A stretch of DNA of 64,000 bases from Anisodus tanguticus (GCA_034509755.1 CM067543.1:51330653-51394652); one strand, 5' to 3'. Shown: positions 11,601-24,395, counted from the stretch's first letter. The notes: generated by a model not told the origin, from the letters alone. Translations and numbers: made by a program.

Positions 11601-14600
11601 TATCCCTTGCGGCAATCTCTCCCTCCACTTGGCACAACAGACTCGGACACCCGGAGACCCGCTTTTACTTTTCTTAGGACTTCTAAGCGTATTAAATGTA
11701 ATAATGGAAAAATTGCCCAACACTGTTTTCTTTGTCCACTAGGCAAACATACTCGTCTTCCATTTATGTCATCAAACAAGTTTACTTTTTCTCCCTTTGA
11801 TATTGTTCATGCGATTTGTGGACATCTCCGATTGTTAGCTCTTTGGGTCATAAATTCTATCTAGTATTCTTGGATGATTTTTCACATTTTGTCCGGATTT
11901 ACCCACCGAAATTCAAATCAAGTTTTTACAAAATTCCTCGAGTTTCACAACTTCATTAAAACACAATTTGAAAAATCTATCAAATCATTCCAATGTGATA
12001 ATGGACGTGAATTTAATAACTCGACATTTCACAATTTTTGTTCTAAACAAGGTATGGTTTTCCGTTTTTCTTGTCCCTATACTTCTTCCCAAAACGGAAA
12101 GGTCAAAAGAATTATACGTACCATCAATAACATGGTTCGCACACTTCGTTTCATGCCTCGCCTACCACCGCCTTTTTGGGTCTATGCTGTCAAAATGGTA
12201 GAATCCCTTCTTAATATTTTACCAACTAGCACACTCCAAAACAAGACCCCTACCGAAATCTTATACCGTAGGCTACCATCATATGATCACCTACGTATTT
12301 TTGGATGCTTATGCTACCCCAACATGGCCTCCACCGCACCTCACAAACTTGCACCTCGCACTCTGCCATGTGTCTTCCATGGTCTATCTCCTAATCATCG
12401 GGGCTACTTGTGCTATGACATTGCTACTTGCAAAATCATCGTCTCCCGTCACGTCACCTTTGATGAGACAACCTTTCCTTTTTCAAATCTCCGGAAATTT
12501 CAGACCACCGATTACATCTTTCTCGATGAACCAAGTCTCGTCCCCGATCATCCAAAATCTATATCAACAAGACAGCCCACGGTTCCGACGGTCTCGCCAC
12601 TCGTCCCGGCACCACCCCAAAACAGCTCCTCGCTCACCCCTACAACCCCCGCCGAGTCACCGAAACCGACCCGGAAGCTCGCCCATCGGTCCCGGAACCG
12701 TGGACCAAAGCAACCTCCCGGCCCCGATCCACCGCCACGCTGCCGTCTCATCGTATGGAGACTCGTGCACAACACGGGATCTTCAAACCCAAGGTTCACT
12801 TCAATCTCTCCACACAAACCTTATCACCCATTCCACAAAATCCAAAACTAGCAAAACTGGACCCAAATTGGAATGCGGCCATGTGCGAGGAATTTAACGC
12901 TTTAACCAAGCGAACACTTGGGATTTGGTACCTAGACCCGAAGGTGTGAATATTATCCGGTGTATGTGGCTATTTCGGCACAAGTTCGGAGACAAAGGTG
13001 ACTTAGAGAGGTATAAGGCAAGACTAGTCGCCAATGGCACTAATCGCGGGAGGGTATTGATTGTGGTGAGACATTCAATCCGGTTGTTAAACCGCCACTA
13101 TTCGGATCGTTCTCGGTATTGCTATGGGCATGCATTGGCCAATTCATCGCTTGATGTCAAGAATGCATTCCTTCATGGGGATTTGAAAGAGATCGTGTAC
13201 ATACATCGGCCTCCGGCTTTGTTCATCCGGCTCCGCGGTTGTGTGTCGTCTCGAAAGTCATTGTATGGACCGAAACAGGCACCCCGCGCTTGGTATGATC
13301 GTTTTGCCGGTATCTTTTGCGATTGGTTTTGTATGTAGCAGGTGTGATAACTCTCTCTTCACTTTTCACCGAGGTAGCGACCGCATATTTGCTATTATAT
13401 GTCGATGACATTGTTCTTACCGCCTCATCCGACGGTTTGAAGAATGAAATCATTGCTCTACTCAAAACCGAATTTGCTATGACCGACTTGGGCAAGCTAA
13501 GTTATTTTTTGGGTATATCGGTAACCGGATCTGCAGACCACTATGTTCTTATGTCAACGTAAGTATGCGAAGAGATAGTGTACGGGGCCAAGATGGCAAA
13601 TTGTAAAATTATGCCAACTCCGGTGGACTCCAAATCCAAGCTTAGTGCCAATGATGGTGCGCCGCTTCGATCCCACTCTATATCGGAGTCTAGCGGGTGC
13701 TCTTCGCATCTTACATTCACTAGGCCGATATTACATATGCCGTTCGGCGGTGTGTCTGTTCATGCACGACCCCCGAGAGTCTCATTTTGCCGCCCTCAAA
13801 CGTATTATCGATACGTTAAGGGCACACTAGACTTTGGATTACACTTATACCCCTCTCGCCCCAACCAAGTTACTTGCCTACACGGATGCGATTGGGCGGG
13901 ATGCCCGCACACACGTCGCTCCACCTCGTGTACTTGTGTATTTCTTGGGGATAATCTTATCTCATGGTCCGCCAAGAGGCGGGTGCCACACTATCCCGTT
14001 CGAGTGCCGGCTGCGAATATCGCGGTGTTGCTAATGTAGTTGCTTTGAGATCTGTTGGCTCCGAAATCTTCTTTTAGAGCTCCGGTGTCCACTCCGCAAG
14101 GCGTCTATAGTCTATTGTGACAACATATCCGCCATCTATATGTCTCATAATCCGGTCCAACATCGGCGGACTAAGCATATTGAGATGGATATCCACTTTG
14201 TGCGAGAGAAGGTTGCCCGTGGTCGGTCAAAATTTTACACGTGCCTTCCTCTTATCGGTATGCACATCTTCACAAAGGGACTACCGCGACGCCTCTTCAT
14301 CGACTTCCGATCCAGCCTTAGCGTTCGGCCTCCTCCCGCTCCGTCTGAGGGGGAGTATTAGCAAATATTCTCCGAATATTCTCTGTATATTTTGTAATTA
14401 TGATAGATTTATATTTAAGGTAACTTAGGATTCTAATTGTATTAGGAATCAACCTTTGTAAGGTAAGTTAGGATTCGTACCATATTAGGAATCAACCTTT
14501 GTACAACTATATATATTGTGAATAATGAAAGGAATCCCCAAGGGAAATTATTCTATCTTTCATTTATGAGTTTTGAATTTATTGAAAGGACCGTTTATTA

Positions 14601-15774
14601 GGTTCGGGATAAATTACTTCTATATATTAAGTGAAGTTTTTAAACACAAATATATGATATGCGCTGAAATTATTGAATTCCACTAAACCCGTTTCCTGAA
14701 TGCTAGCTCCGCCCATGGAGACAAAAGAAAATATTTCCATACATCTTTTCAGTTTAGGTCTTCTATTATATGTCATATATTCAATACGATTATTATTACC
14801 TACCTTAGTCTTTCAGTATAATATTTTAGTTTGTTTTATTTCTCTTACTATTTTCAAAATAAGATTATAAATGAAACAACTTATTAAGTAATATAGTAAA
14901 TATAACACTCTCATATTCAAATGTATGAATCTACAAACTCAAATGAATCGTGGATAAAAAAAAGTATCATATAGAGATAGATATAGAGAGACTTACAGGT
15001 CGAGTATTCCTGCTGAGACCAAAATTAATGAAAAAGGAGGCGAAAATGGAAAGAAAAATACCACTTCCAATTTTCCGAAAACCTGGAAAATAAAAAAAAA
15101 TTATTTAAAAAAAAAAGAAGACAAAGGATTATATGAAGAAGTAATACTCCTAATAGATGAAATTAAAATTGTAATGAAAAGAAGAAAAAAGAAAAGGAAT
15201 TAATTTCCCAAAAGGAACACTCAATGGTCAAGATCATAAATTCACAATATATTCACTTCATGTAATGTTATGAATCAGAATTTAATTGGTCTCTGGGCCA
15301 TTGTTAGCCTGGACTTTTCATAATCAAACTCCTAGCCAAATCAGAAATTTCATTAATAGTGTTCAAAGATGTTCAAAATATGATATATTGTATATAAAAA
15401 ATATTTAACTTATATACACAAAATCATTTTCAGATAAAGAGTATTCAACTGACCACCATTTGATAGTTGTAGGTCAGCCAATGCTCAAACTATATACTCT
15501 GAGAAATAAAAATGAAAGAAAAATATTGAGAAAGAAACTAAAACCTTGAAAAGTTTCCCAAGGGTAAATAATTCCATTCTTGTCAATATCAAAGAACATA
15601 ACATGTTTTTCCAGAGGGGTTGGCTCTCTCTTCTCAATTCCTGCATATCAAATTACACGAATTATAACTCCTCAAATTACAAAAACTACAAAACATGTAA
15701 CATGAGAAGATCAAAAAACAAACAAAAAAATGGTACATACCCTCTTGGTGAATATTGCCGTTGTAGGAAGCCAT
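5669..15774 (-). CDS. Caleosin / peroxygenase, copy 1
   Basis: Six exons read on the minus strand: 15741-15774, 15545-15640, 14997-15082, 8663-8757, 7719-7844 and 5669-5816. All introns are GT-AG, and the exons join in frame to 194 residues. The N-terminus is short, as in class L caleosins. An EF-hand loop (DxDxNG...E, residues 29-40) is followed by a hydrophobic lipid-associating segment (about 48-67) and a proline-containing turn. His24 and His92 match the two family histidines reported to bind heme. A Lys-rich tail closes the protein. Caleosins are calcium-binding heme peroxygenases of lipid droplets and ER that oxidise unsaturated fatty acids. Start chosen at the first ATG, about 80-90 bp below a TATA run. 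Intron 3 is 6239 bp because of a Copia insertion. I see no coding difference from copy 2. Confidence 0.9.
6078..7664. repeat. Possible Stowaway MITE split by a second insertion (intron 5)
   Basis: The left part, 6078-6250, resembles the first half of the Stowaway MITE at 28129-28365 (ttccaatttatgtgac, then a fatttaaaaacaattaa-like body). The right end, near 7640-7664, resembles a decayed right terminus (ggacaggagggaatac). Between them lie about 1.3 kb with a strongly pyrimidine-rich block (6411-6770) and repeated acgcccataaaatt motifs near the right side. The whole arrangement occurs in both caleosin copies (second at about 19400-20990). Boundaries are uncertain and I cannot name the inner element. 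Confidence 0.35.
9851..10058 (+). repeat. 5' LTR of intronic Copia
   Basis: 208 bp, differing from the 3' copy by about three substitutions and one single-base gap. A 21-bp-scale internal repetition is visible (ggattct/ggattcg followed by attaggaatcaacctttgta, twice). Confidence 0.92.
10222..14354 (+). pseudogene. Copia gag-pol remnant (RE1-like), intronic element
   Basis: A gag start is seen at 10222 (MSSLTNFVSS, then NIKNFIPIILDQEDY, a UBN2-type gag core). Then come a protease WYMDTGATSHL near 11225, pre-integrase WHNRLGHP near 11630, integrase with QCDNGREF near 11990, RT with SLYGPKQAPRAWY near 13260 and YVDDI near 13400, and RNase H to about 14340. The frame is broken many times. In the integrase the motif normally reading QNGKAER has Lys for the catalytic Glu (12105-12107). 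A Lys/Arg/Gln-rich stretch (10925-11135) lies where gag should meet protease. Several breaks fall where CAG or CTG would be expected, so part of the damage may be sequence error. Confidence 0.88.
14356..14562 (+). repeat. 3' LTR of intronic Copia
   Basis: 207 bp, about 98% identical to the 5' LTR and followed directly by the target duplicate tttat. Near-identity of the two LTRs indicates a recent insertion. Confidence 0.92.
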
Positions 15775-15852
15775 ATGTAAAATCTTAGAATATAATGAAC
15801 AGAGAAAAGAAGAATATGAGTGAAAGATTGGAATGAAAGGAATAAATGGAAG

Positions 15853-15865
15853 TATATATATATAT
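15853..15865 (-). promoter_or_regulatory. TATA-like run of caleosin-1
   Basis: An uninterrupted TATATATATATA run about 80-90 bp upstream of the ATG at 15774, with a C/T-rich leader between them. It is the best core-promoter candidate. A 28-bp sequence (unit includes taagattcacatgggaag) just upstream is doubled here and single in copy 2. Confidence 0.5.
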
Positions 15866-16059
15866 CGAATTGGAGTTTCTCTAACTTCTTGTTGTGTATT
15901 ATATATAATTAAGATTCACATGGGAAGTATATATAATTAAGATTCACATGGGAAGTATATATAATTATATACGCGTATATGTATTGTGTGCTACTTGTGT
16001 ATACGTATATGTGGCATACGCAGTGAGAACGGAGAATTTGATATTAATATGGAACCTTT

Positions 16060-16705
16060 ACATGTTTCAGCGAGAATTAGGATTAGTCAAAACTTCAACT
16101 TCAAATAGTTAAATTAAAAAAATAAGTGGAAGACGCAATGAAAATAGGAGCGTTTTACCTCAGTTAGTGTGCTCGTGCGAATTTAAATTAGTCGAGCTAA
16201 TAAACTTTAAATCCAAATGGTTAAACCAAAAAAACAAAATGTGGCAGACATCCTAATTTTTTTTGATAGAAAGCATTTGACCTCACCCCCAAATTCAAAT
16301 TAATCAAACTACAAAATTTTAAATTCCGAATGATTAAACAAAAAAAATAGTGGCAGACGCACTGATTTTTTTTTTGATAGAAAGCATTTTAGTACAGGCG
16401 TGAATTTAAATTAATCAAGTTACTAAATTTTAAATTCTAAATAGTTAAATAAAAAAAATACGAATGTGGTAGACACAATTTTTTGATAAAAGCACTTTAC
16501 CCACGAGCTAATTCGAATTAGTCAAGCTACTAAACTTCATATTCTGAATGGTTAAACAAAAAAATGTGGCCGACACAATGAGAATTTCTTGAATTAAACG
16601 TTTTATCTCATTTCACACGGCAACATGAATTCAAACTAATCGAGCTAATAAATTGGATCCTGAATAGTTAACAAAAAAAATAGGTGGCAGATGCAAGATT
16701 TGTGT
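16060..16705. repeat. Degenerate minisatellite upstream of caleosin-1
   Basis: Five to six imperfect units of roughly 100-120 bp share a core of the form gtggcagac...gataaaagca...aattagtcaagct...taaatt..gaatggttaaac, each followed by an A-run. The block starts about 290 bp upstream of the start codon. It differs clearly from its copy at 24650-25245 although the flanks are almost identical. Confidence 0.7.
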
Positions 16706-17136
16706 AATACATTGTGTTTGTTGCTTGTTTTTTTCCTCACACAAACTGCGTGAAAATTAAACAAAGAGACAAATAATTGGGAGAAATTAAGAAGAAACTA
16801 AAACATTGTCTTTTGAGATTATTACTTAATATTTTACACTTTTGATTTGTAGCATAATTCATTGCATTTTGCAGTAATCTAGTTCTTTGTTTTTACATTC
16901 TCGTTTGGTCATTAATATTTATCATGATAAGTCCAAGAATCTATTTCATTATAAAAATAGTTTGTCTTTATGTACTCAAATTAGTCATCTTTTTAATTCA
17001 ATTATCATCAAGCTATTTAGATAAATAACAATTCTTCAATTTCAGTCCAAAAGAAATTCATTATAGGAAGTTTTATTAAGTTTCTATCCTATTCTATCAT
17101 TTATGTTCTTGGACAATGCATACTGTTTTATATCAA

Positions 17137-18681
17137 TGATGATAGGCGTAACTCTCAAAATAGCCTCGACTAATGATAATCGAGAATGGAATATCAATGA
17201 TATGTTATAATTCGACATGTGGTCTGCGTCACATTCTTAGAGAATGTAGTATGTCTCACCTACTACTAGTAATGGTTACTAATGATGGACACATGGATAC
17301 TTTTGGAAAGTATTGGTATACATTGCTGATAAACTATTTGTTATACATGTCTAAAGTGTTATCAGCGTGTGGGAGATGAAGGTCCTTTGACTTGAGGTCA
17401 ATACGCACCATGTTTACAGAGTAATGTACTTTGACCCTTTCCTAAGCTTAAACTCCTTATAGGATAAGATACGGCTTGTGTTGGGTGCATTACGATGTAA
17501 ATTAAGGTAGTAGTTGAGCCAAGAATAAGATTCATTCCTCGATTGGATATTCGAGAGAGCACTCAACTTCTCAGTGATATTAGGTCGACCAAGTCATTGG
17601 CCAATGCAAGAGACATATTTAGAATATGATCTAGTTGTCGACTAATATAGATGAGATAAAGTGATCAAGCCATTTGGATAGACACATGGCAAAGCCTAAG
17701 CTTGATCGAGTGTGTCGCGAATGAAAGGAATTTATCATCTCACATAAAGGATATGTTTGCTGGATTCATGTAAGCGTACTTCATATATTGAGTTCGTCGT
17801 ACGACGCAGTCTAGGAGTTCTGTATGGACCTTAATTGGATTAGTGTCGATATATGAAGGTCTATAGGGTCACAATATGTCGATTGTCTCTTCGATCTAAG
17901 GGTGTATTGAGAAAGTATTAAATATTCTATTTGGAATCGAGATATTTAAATTGATAATAACTATGGGATAATTTCTATTAGATGGAAATTATTTAATTAA
18001 ATCAAAATTGAATTTTGAATTTAATGTGCTGAATATATATTAAACTAAAACGGGAAACAAAATTTTACGTAAGGCGCCGCGGCTTCGACCCTACGATGAG
18101 CCCGCCGGGTCGGCCCATCGCACCTCGGGTTTTGGGCCAGGCTTAAGCCTAACCCTAAAATATTTTTCTAACCTAATTTTCAACTATAAATACAACACTC
18201 CCCATTGTTTATTATACACCAATCCTAAAACTAATTCTAGACTTAGAGTCTATGACGAAACTCTCTCAAACCTCTGCCAAGATTTTCTGGCTTTCTTGAC
18301 AGAGGAATACACCGTAGCAAGGCGCTTGCAATCGAAGGGAGAATCGCGTGTTCACCCTAAAGTAAAGACTCCAGATTTTATAACCTGTAAGTTCTTGTTC
18401 AAGTTTTCTTTACAGGTTTTGATTGTCATATAACCATGCCAGAAGAAATAGTTGGGTAAGTAGAACAAAATTTTAAAACTTCCGTTGTGCCTACTTTTGT
18501 GTTTCGAAATCAACAAAATCCTACAAATTTTACCTCGGATAGTTGTAATAGTTTAGTTTCTATTTCCTTTCAGACAATTATTAGCGGCTCTGTCGCCTCT
18601 CTATCTTGTAATGATGCATATTAAGTTTTTAATATAATAATATCTATTTAACCAAAAAAAAAGAAGGCAGAAGAACAAACA
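17137..18681 (+). mobile_element. Solo LTR of the copy A/C Copia family
   Basis: The same 1545 bp as 3806-5350, but nothing of the Copia interior precedes it. The bases atcaa stand on both sides (17132-17136 and 18682-18686), as expected for a solo LTR left by recombination between the two LTRs of one insertion. It has a TATA box (actataaata, about 18183-18192) and, unlike copy A, keeps clean CTG/CAG trinucleotides in the R/U5 part. It lies 0.3 kb beyond the caleosin-2 stop, oriented antisense to that gene. Confidence 0.75.
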
Positions 18682-18998
18682 ATCAAAGTATCATATAATG
18701 AAGACAAAATCACTTCAACTGATCAGTACAAAGAATTAATGTTTTACAAATTACAAATTACAAATTAAAAATACGAGAGAAAATCCACCATATTCCAAAT
18801 ATCACTCCATACATAACAAATGCAATTACTGAACATTGTGGCTTGGATTACAAGAGATCTCCATTCTTATGAACTTGATGTAGCTCTGATAATGAAAATA
18901 AAATTGTATGAAACAAAAAAAAAAAAAAACAATTGCAAAACATATATAGTTGAGAAACAATTAGGAATTAAACTAATTAGGCGACGAAGATAATTTAA

Positions 18999-21900
18999 TT
19001 ACTTTTTCTTCTTGGATTGGTGCTCCTTGGTCATTTGATCAAATAGGCTACCATCATAAACAGCTCTAATTGTTTCTTTTCCGAGTAATCCATGCTTATC
19101 TTTGCAAAGGAAATATAGAATCTTCCACTCTAACAAAGCAGCAATACTGCATAATATAATCCACCCTATTAGTATATTATTACTTGCTTCATGAAGCCAA
19201 TCAATAAAAAGTTCAAACTAGATTATCGGTAGTCTTTTAAGATTTTTGCATACCACTTATTTTATACAAATTGCATGTAATAATTTTAGTTATAAAAGTA
19301 TTTGTCTAAACTATTTTTTATTGCTCATCGTAAATTCTTACTTAATTAGTACTCCACTGATTGTAGCAGTAAGAATAAATTTGAAAAAAAAAAAGAGGAA
19401 GGTATTCCGTACTTCCAATTTATGTGACATATTTTTTTTTATCTCGGTCCGAAAAGAATGAAAAACTTTCAAATTTAAAAACAATTAATTTACACTTTTT
19501 CTTTATCATAATAAGAAGTTTTTATGATTACACAAATGTTATTGGCATGTTTAACCCCATAAATTTTAAAAATCATTGAGAAAAAAATACATATTTTTAC
19601 TTCTAAACTTACACTGAAAATTTACTTTATAAAGTAAACTTTACTTACAATTATTTACCCACATATTATAATCTGACGTGAAATTAATATCACTCCAAAT
19701 GCTGATGTGGTATAATAAAAATAGTAAAAATAATTAATATGGGCCCCATGGCCCCTAGTCCTTTTAGCCACACCTGCCCCCACCGCCCTATCTTCTTCTT
19801 CTAACCCCTACCCCCTCCACCTCTCCCTTCTCCTTCTTCACCACCCTTACTGCTGATTTTTCTCTCAATTACCCCTTCCAATTTCTTAATCTTGTTTGAT
19901 TTTCCTTCTCCAACTTGTAAATTCTTGAAACCCCCATCACCAAATTTCCCTTTTTCAATCTTTCCAAATAGTTCTGTAACTACATTTTCTGGTTCACCTT
20001 CACCAACTGCAACTAGGTTTCTTTTTTTGCTTCTTAACAAAATTTACAACATTTTTTTTCACTTCTTCACTCTTTTCAAATTACCGAATTGACCTCCCCC
20101 TCCCACAACTCCCTGCAATTTTAGATTTAAATACATATTTCGATTTACTTGCACCGGTGTCGGAGTTGCTAAATTGACATTATTAGTTTGATATGAAGAA
20201 GTTTGTGTTAATGATTGTTATTGTTACATTTATAAACGGAGTTCACGAGATGGCATGATAAGTGGGTTTGAGTTGTGGCTGTGTGAATTGGATCGAAGAT
20301 CTTTTTTTTCTTCTAATTGAGGTTCTTGAACTGAGATTGCTTTTTGGTTGCAGAGGCACTATATCGCTTTTTGTGCCATTTCCGGCGGGTTACGCTTTTT
20401 GTGTGATTGGGTTTGTGTAACAGGGAAAAAATTGAATTTCGGAGTAGCGACAAAGTGGTATTTCTGGCGGATTCCCGACAGCGGATTGAGTTTTGGCGTG
20501 GAGAAGATGTGGTTATTTAATAATTAATTAGAGAGTAATTAATGTAAAAATATGATTAATAAAAACCTTTGAATAAAAAAGGAAAAAAGATATAGTAATT
20601 TACAACATTTGACGTGGCACTGACGTATCAGACGCGTGTATAACACTCCCCAATACTCATGTGGGATTGTTTGGGGAAGAGGGTATTAATTTACTATAAA
20701 AACGCCCATAAAATTTTACTTCATAGTAGAATATGGGGTATATAAACGCCCATAAAATTATATTGCTAAAGTGAGTTTTAAAGATAAGTTTAAGAGTGAT
20801 TTGATGTATCTTCTCGTATCTTATAGCAACAAATATGTCATGGTATGTTAATTTTTGAATATAAATTCAAATTACGTCATAGAAATTGAAATATAGAGAA
20901 TAATAAATGTTTCTTTATTTCTATAATGTCACATATTTTAGAAATAAATCCAATATATCGACAGAACAACTAATATTTAGGACAGGAGGGAATACTAACA
21001 ATAGTTTATAATAAAATCCAATTAATGTTTACGATAGAGAAAGTTGTATTACCGTCCCTTACGATCATTTGGTTCCCTGTTTGCCTTCAACAATTCATCC
21101 AATTCCTGGCCTGTCAAGGCGTTTCCATTTGAACGTGCATGCTTCTTGAATATCTCTTCGAATTTTTCATGCACAAACCTTCAAAATGGCAAACACACAT
21201 TTTGAGTTATACTGTTTAAAATGTAATTAGATATTAAAAGTATGCTTTTTCTAATCATTTAAATTTTTAGATGAGATGATCACACACTTTAATATAAATC
21301 TTATTAATAAAAATGTATATAAGATTCACTGATTGGATAAATAATTAACGTGCTCAGTGTAATTTGACCAGCTCCATTTGATAATTCGTCCTTTTCCCAA
21401 GTTATCAACTATCATAAACAGTGCAACACTTATTTATAGTAATTGAATTTTACGTAAGATTTACTTTTACATACTTTTGACACATTAATTAATGAAACTT
21501 AAACTCTTAGTAACAAGGCAAGGGCAAGGGCCCCGAAACTGTGTAGAGCCCACAGCTACTTGAATATCTCTTGTCGAGAAATTATATCAGGTAAATAGAA
21601 TAAAAATAATCTTTTATTATTATATATAAACTGTCGAATCTGTTCAATATAAGAAAAGATTCAAGTGTATTGGGGAAAGGATTCAGAATTTTAATTCTTT
21701 AGGTTATAGGTTCACATCTCATGCACTTTGTAATTTTTTAATTTCGTCGCATAAATTTTTGTTTCCGCCACTTAAAAGGGATCAATGAGATGCCCCATGT
21801 CTTAATACAATTGGCAAAGATTGTGAGACTTATAACTTAGGTCATATGCATGCGGCCTAGGCCAAGTGAATTAAACCCAATATTTAAGTGGAGACGTGCC

Positions 21901-24395
21901 CATTATCCCCGAACTTCAATATTCTAAAGTGATCCTAAAATCAAATTGAGACAGAATTTTTCGGTCATAAAAAAGAGGAGGCATGTGATATGTGTACCTT
22001 CCTTCACTATCGTAGACGCCACTGTCACTGCCATGCTTGGCAAATTTGATATTCTTCACTTCAATAGGAAAGAGCAAAGAAGGCCATTTCCCCTGTATTA
22101 TTAGCCCACGTGAAACAGTAGTAACAAAGAATTATCAGTTTCTTCCCTCCATCTATTTTCTAAAAGCAAACTTAGTATCTATGAATTCAAAAAACGAACG
22201 GAAAGTTTTAAAGTTTGTTATCTTGAATATTATGTTACAACATTTATGTGGTTATAATTTTTTTTGAACTTGTTGTCTTACTTATCATTAAAGTTAAAAT
22301 GAGAAATTTTAAGTTAAATTATTTCCAAAATTATAAAGAAAACGTACTAACAATTAAATTACACTAGTAGTATATATATTAATTATTTATTTCTCCACTT
22401 TGGAAATATCTAACCATGCAAACCACTTCTACAAAAGCTTTTAGGAAATAACTACTATATTGATACTATGAAGTGCATTTCTATCTTATCTAATACCGAT
22501 TTTCGAGACGAATTCAAAATTTTAATTTGATAGGCTTAATTTTTAAATAATTTATTACTAAATTTATTATATTTTTAAAATTATAATTTCAAATATAATA
22601 TGTATTAAAATTTTAATATATTTTCACATATTTATTATAATTTCCCTTAAAATTCTCATCAATAAAATTATCAAAAACCGTTAGCTTCTCCATTCCTCCA
22701 CTCTTAACTGGGAAAGAAGAAAGAAGGACCGAGTCTAGCAAAAAAGCTATTACTGTCATTTTCTTTCCTTATTTTTCTTTCTGGATCCGGAAGGGAATTG
22801 CATGTGGATATTTTATTGCTCTATTCTTTAATTTATTATTATTTTTCTCTCCACACACACCAACCAAAAAAATATGGCAAGCACAACGATTGCACTACAA
22901 ATAAATATTCTCGAGTCGTGCACAAAAGAAGGAAAAAAACTGGAAATATACTACTAATATATATACTCGCGGGACTTATGGCTTTGAAAATTAAATTAGT
23001 CCTGCAATTCTTGCACATGAACATATCTATTAATTTAGACAATATTTTAAATCACCATAAGGTCTTAAGCTTCGTCTTCCATTGTTGATCATTGTTATTC
23101 GTATTACCCACTTATTCACGGGAAAACAATTTTTTTCAAGTTAACTATGAGACAAACAGAGGCGAAGTTAAAATTTTATGTTTATGAGTTTTGAATTTAT
23201 TGAAAGGACCGTTTATTAGGTTCGGGATAAATTACTTCTATATATTAAGTGAAGTTTTTAAACACAAATATATGATATGCGCCGAAATTATTGAATTCCA
23301 CTAAACCCGTTTCCTGAATGCTAGCTCCGCCCATGGAGACAAAAGAAAATATTTCCATACATCTTTTCAGTTTAGGTCTTCTATTATATGTCATATATTC
23401 AATACGATTATTATTACCTACCTTAGTCTTTCAGTATAATATTTTAGTTTGTTTTATTTCTCTTACTATTTTCAAAATAAGATTATAAATGAAACAACTT
23501 ATTAAGTAATATAGTAAATATAACACTCTCATATTCAAATGTATGAATCTACAAACTCAAATGAATCGTGGATAAAAAAAAGTATCATATAGAGATAGAT
23601 ATAGAGAGACTTACAGGTCGAGTATTCCTGCTGAGACCAAAATTAATGAAAAAGGAGGCGAAAATGGAAAGAAAAATACCACTTCCAATTTTCCGAAAAC
23701 CTGGAAAATAAAAAAAAAAATTATTTAAAAAAAAAAGAAGACAAAGGATTATATGAAGAAGTAATACTCCTAATAGATGAAATTAAAATTGTAATGAAAA
23801 GAAGAAAAAAGAAAAGGAATTAATTTCCCAAAAGGAACACTCAATGGTCAAGATCATAAATTCACAATATATTCACTTCATGTAATGTTATGAATCAGAA
23901 TTTAATTGGTCTCTGGGCCATTGTTAGCCTGGACTTTTCATAATCAAACTCCTAGCCAAATCAGAAATTTCATTAATAGTGTCCAAAGATGTTCAAAATA
24001 TGATATATTGTATATAAAAAATATTTAACTTATATACACAAAATCATTTTCAGATAAAGAGTATTCAACTGACCACCATTTGATAGTTGTAGGTCAGCCA
24101 ATGCTCAAACTATATACTCTGAGAAATAAAAATGAAAGAAAAATATTGAGAAAGAAACTAAAACCTTGAAAAGTTTCCCAAGGGTAAATAATTCCATTCT
24201 TGTCAATATCAAAGAACATAACATGTTTTTCCAGAGGGGTTGGCTCTCTCTTCTCAATTCCTGCATATCAAATTACACGAATTATAACTCCTCAAATTAC
24301 AAAAACTACAAAACATGTAACATGAGAAGATCAAAAAAACAAACAAAAAAATGGTACATACCCTCTTGGTGAATATTGCCGTTGTAGGAAGCCAT
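18999..24395 (-). CDS. Caleosin / peroxygenase, copy 2
   Basis: Exons on the minus strand are 24362-24395, 24165-24260, 23615-23700, 21998-22092, 21053-21178 and 18999-19146, all GT-AG, joining to 194 residues. Features are as in copy 1: EF-hand loop at residues 29-40, hydrophobic segment with N-terminal FRKIGSG, KHGSD with the second heme-type histidine, KFEEIF and LEWKILY blocks, and a Lys-rich C-terminus. Intron 3 is 1522 bp and is the empty site for the Copia in copy 1. Because its introns carry no recent insertion, this is the copy more likely to be expressed normally. Caleosins usually respond to ABA and stress. The upstream region has an ACGTG core (near 24569) where copy 1 reads ACGCG. 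Confidence 0.92.

Larger units (their letters stand above)
9851..14562 (+). mobile_element. Young Ty1/copia insertion in caleosin-1 intron 3
   Basis: Two LTRs of 208 and 207 bp bound a 4.3-kb interior. The host bases tttat stand on both sides (9846-9850 and 14563-14567). A Met-tRNA-type primer site (tggtatcaagagc, 10059-10071) follows the 5' LTR and a purine tract (14347-14355) precedes the 3' LTR. Intron 3 of copy 1 exceeds that of copy 2 by 4717 bp, exactly element plus 5-bp target duplication, and copy 2 shows the uninterrupted site. The LTRs start TATTAG, not the usual TGTTAG. The element lies antisense to the gene. Confidence 0.95.
5351..17128. repeat. Tandem duplication unit 1 (caleosin-1 unit)
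   Basis: Matches 18682-25690 at about 99% over the gene, in the same orientation, apart from the 4.7-kb Copia in intron 3 and a more divergent block near 15900-16700. The unit ends at gcatactgttt (17128). The same motif ends unit 2 at 25690, where it is followed by single-copy DNA instead. Confidence 0.9.

Noticed and set aside
16060..16705. Regularly spaced repeats considered as a CRISPR-like array
   Set aside because: Units are degenerate, about 110 bp long and AT-rich, in a plant promoter. This is a minisatellite.
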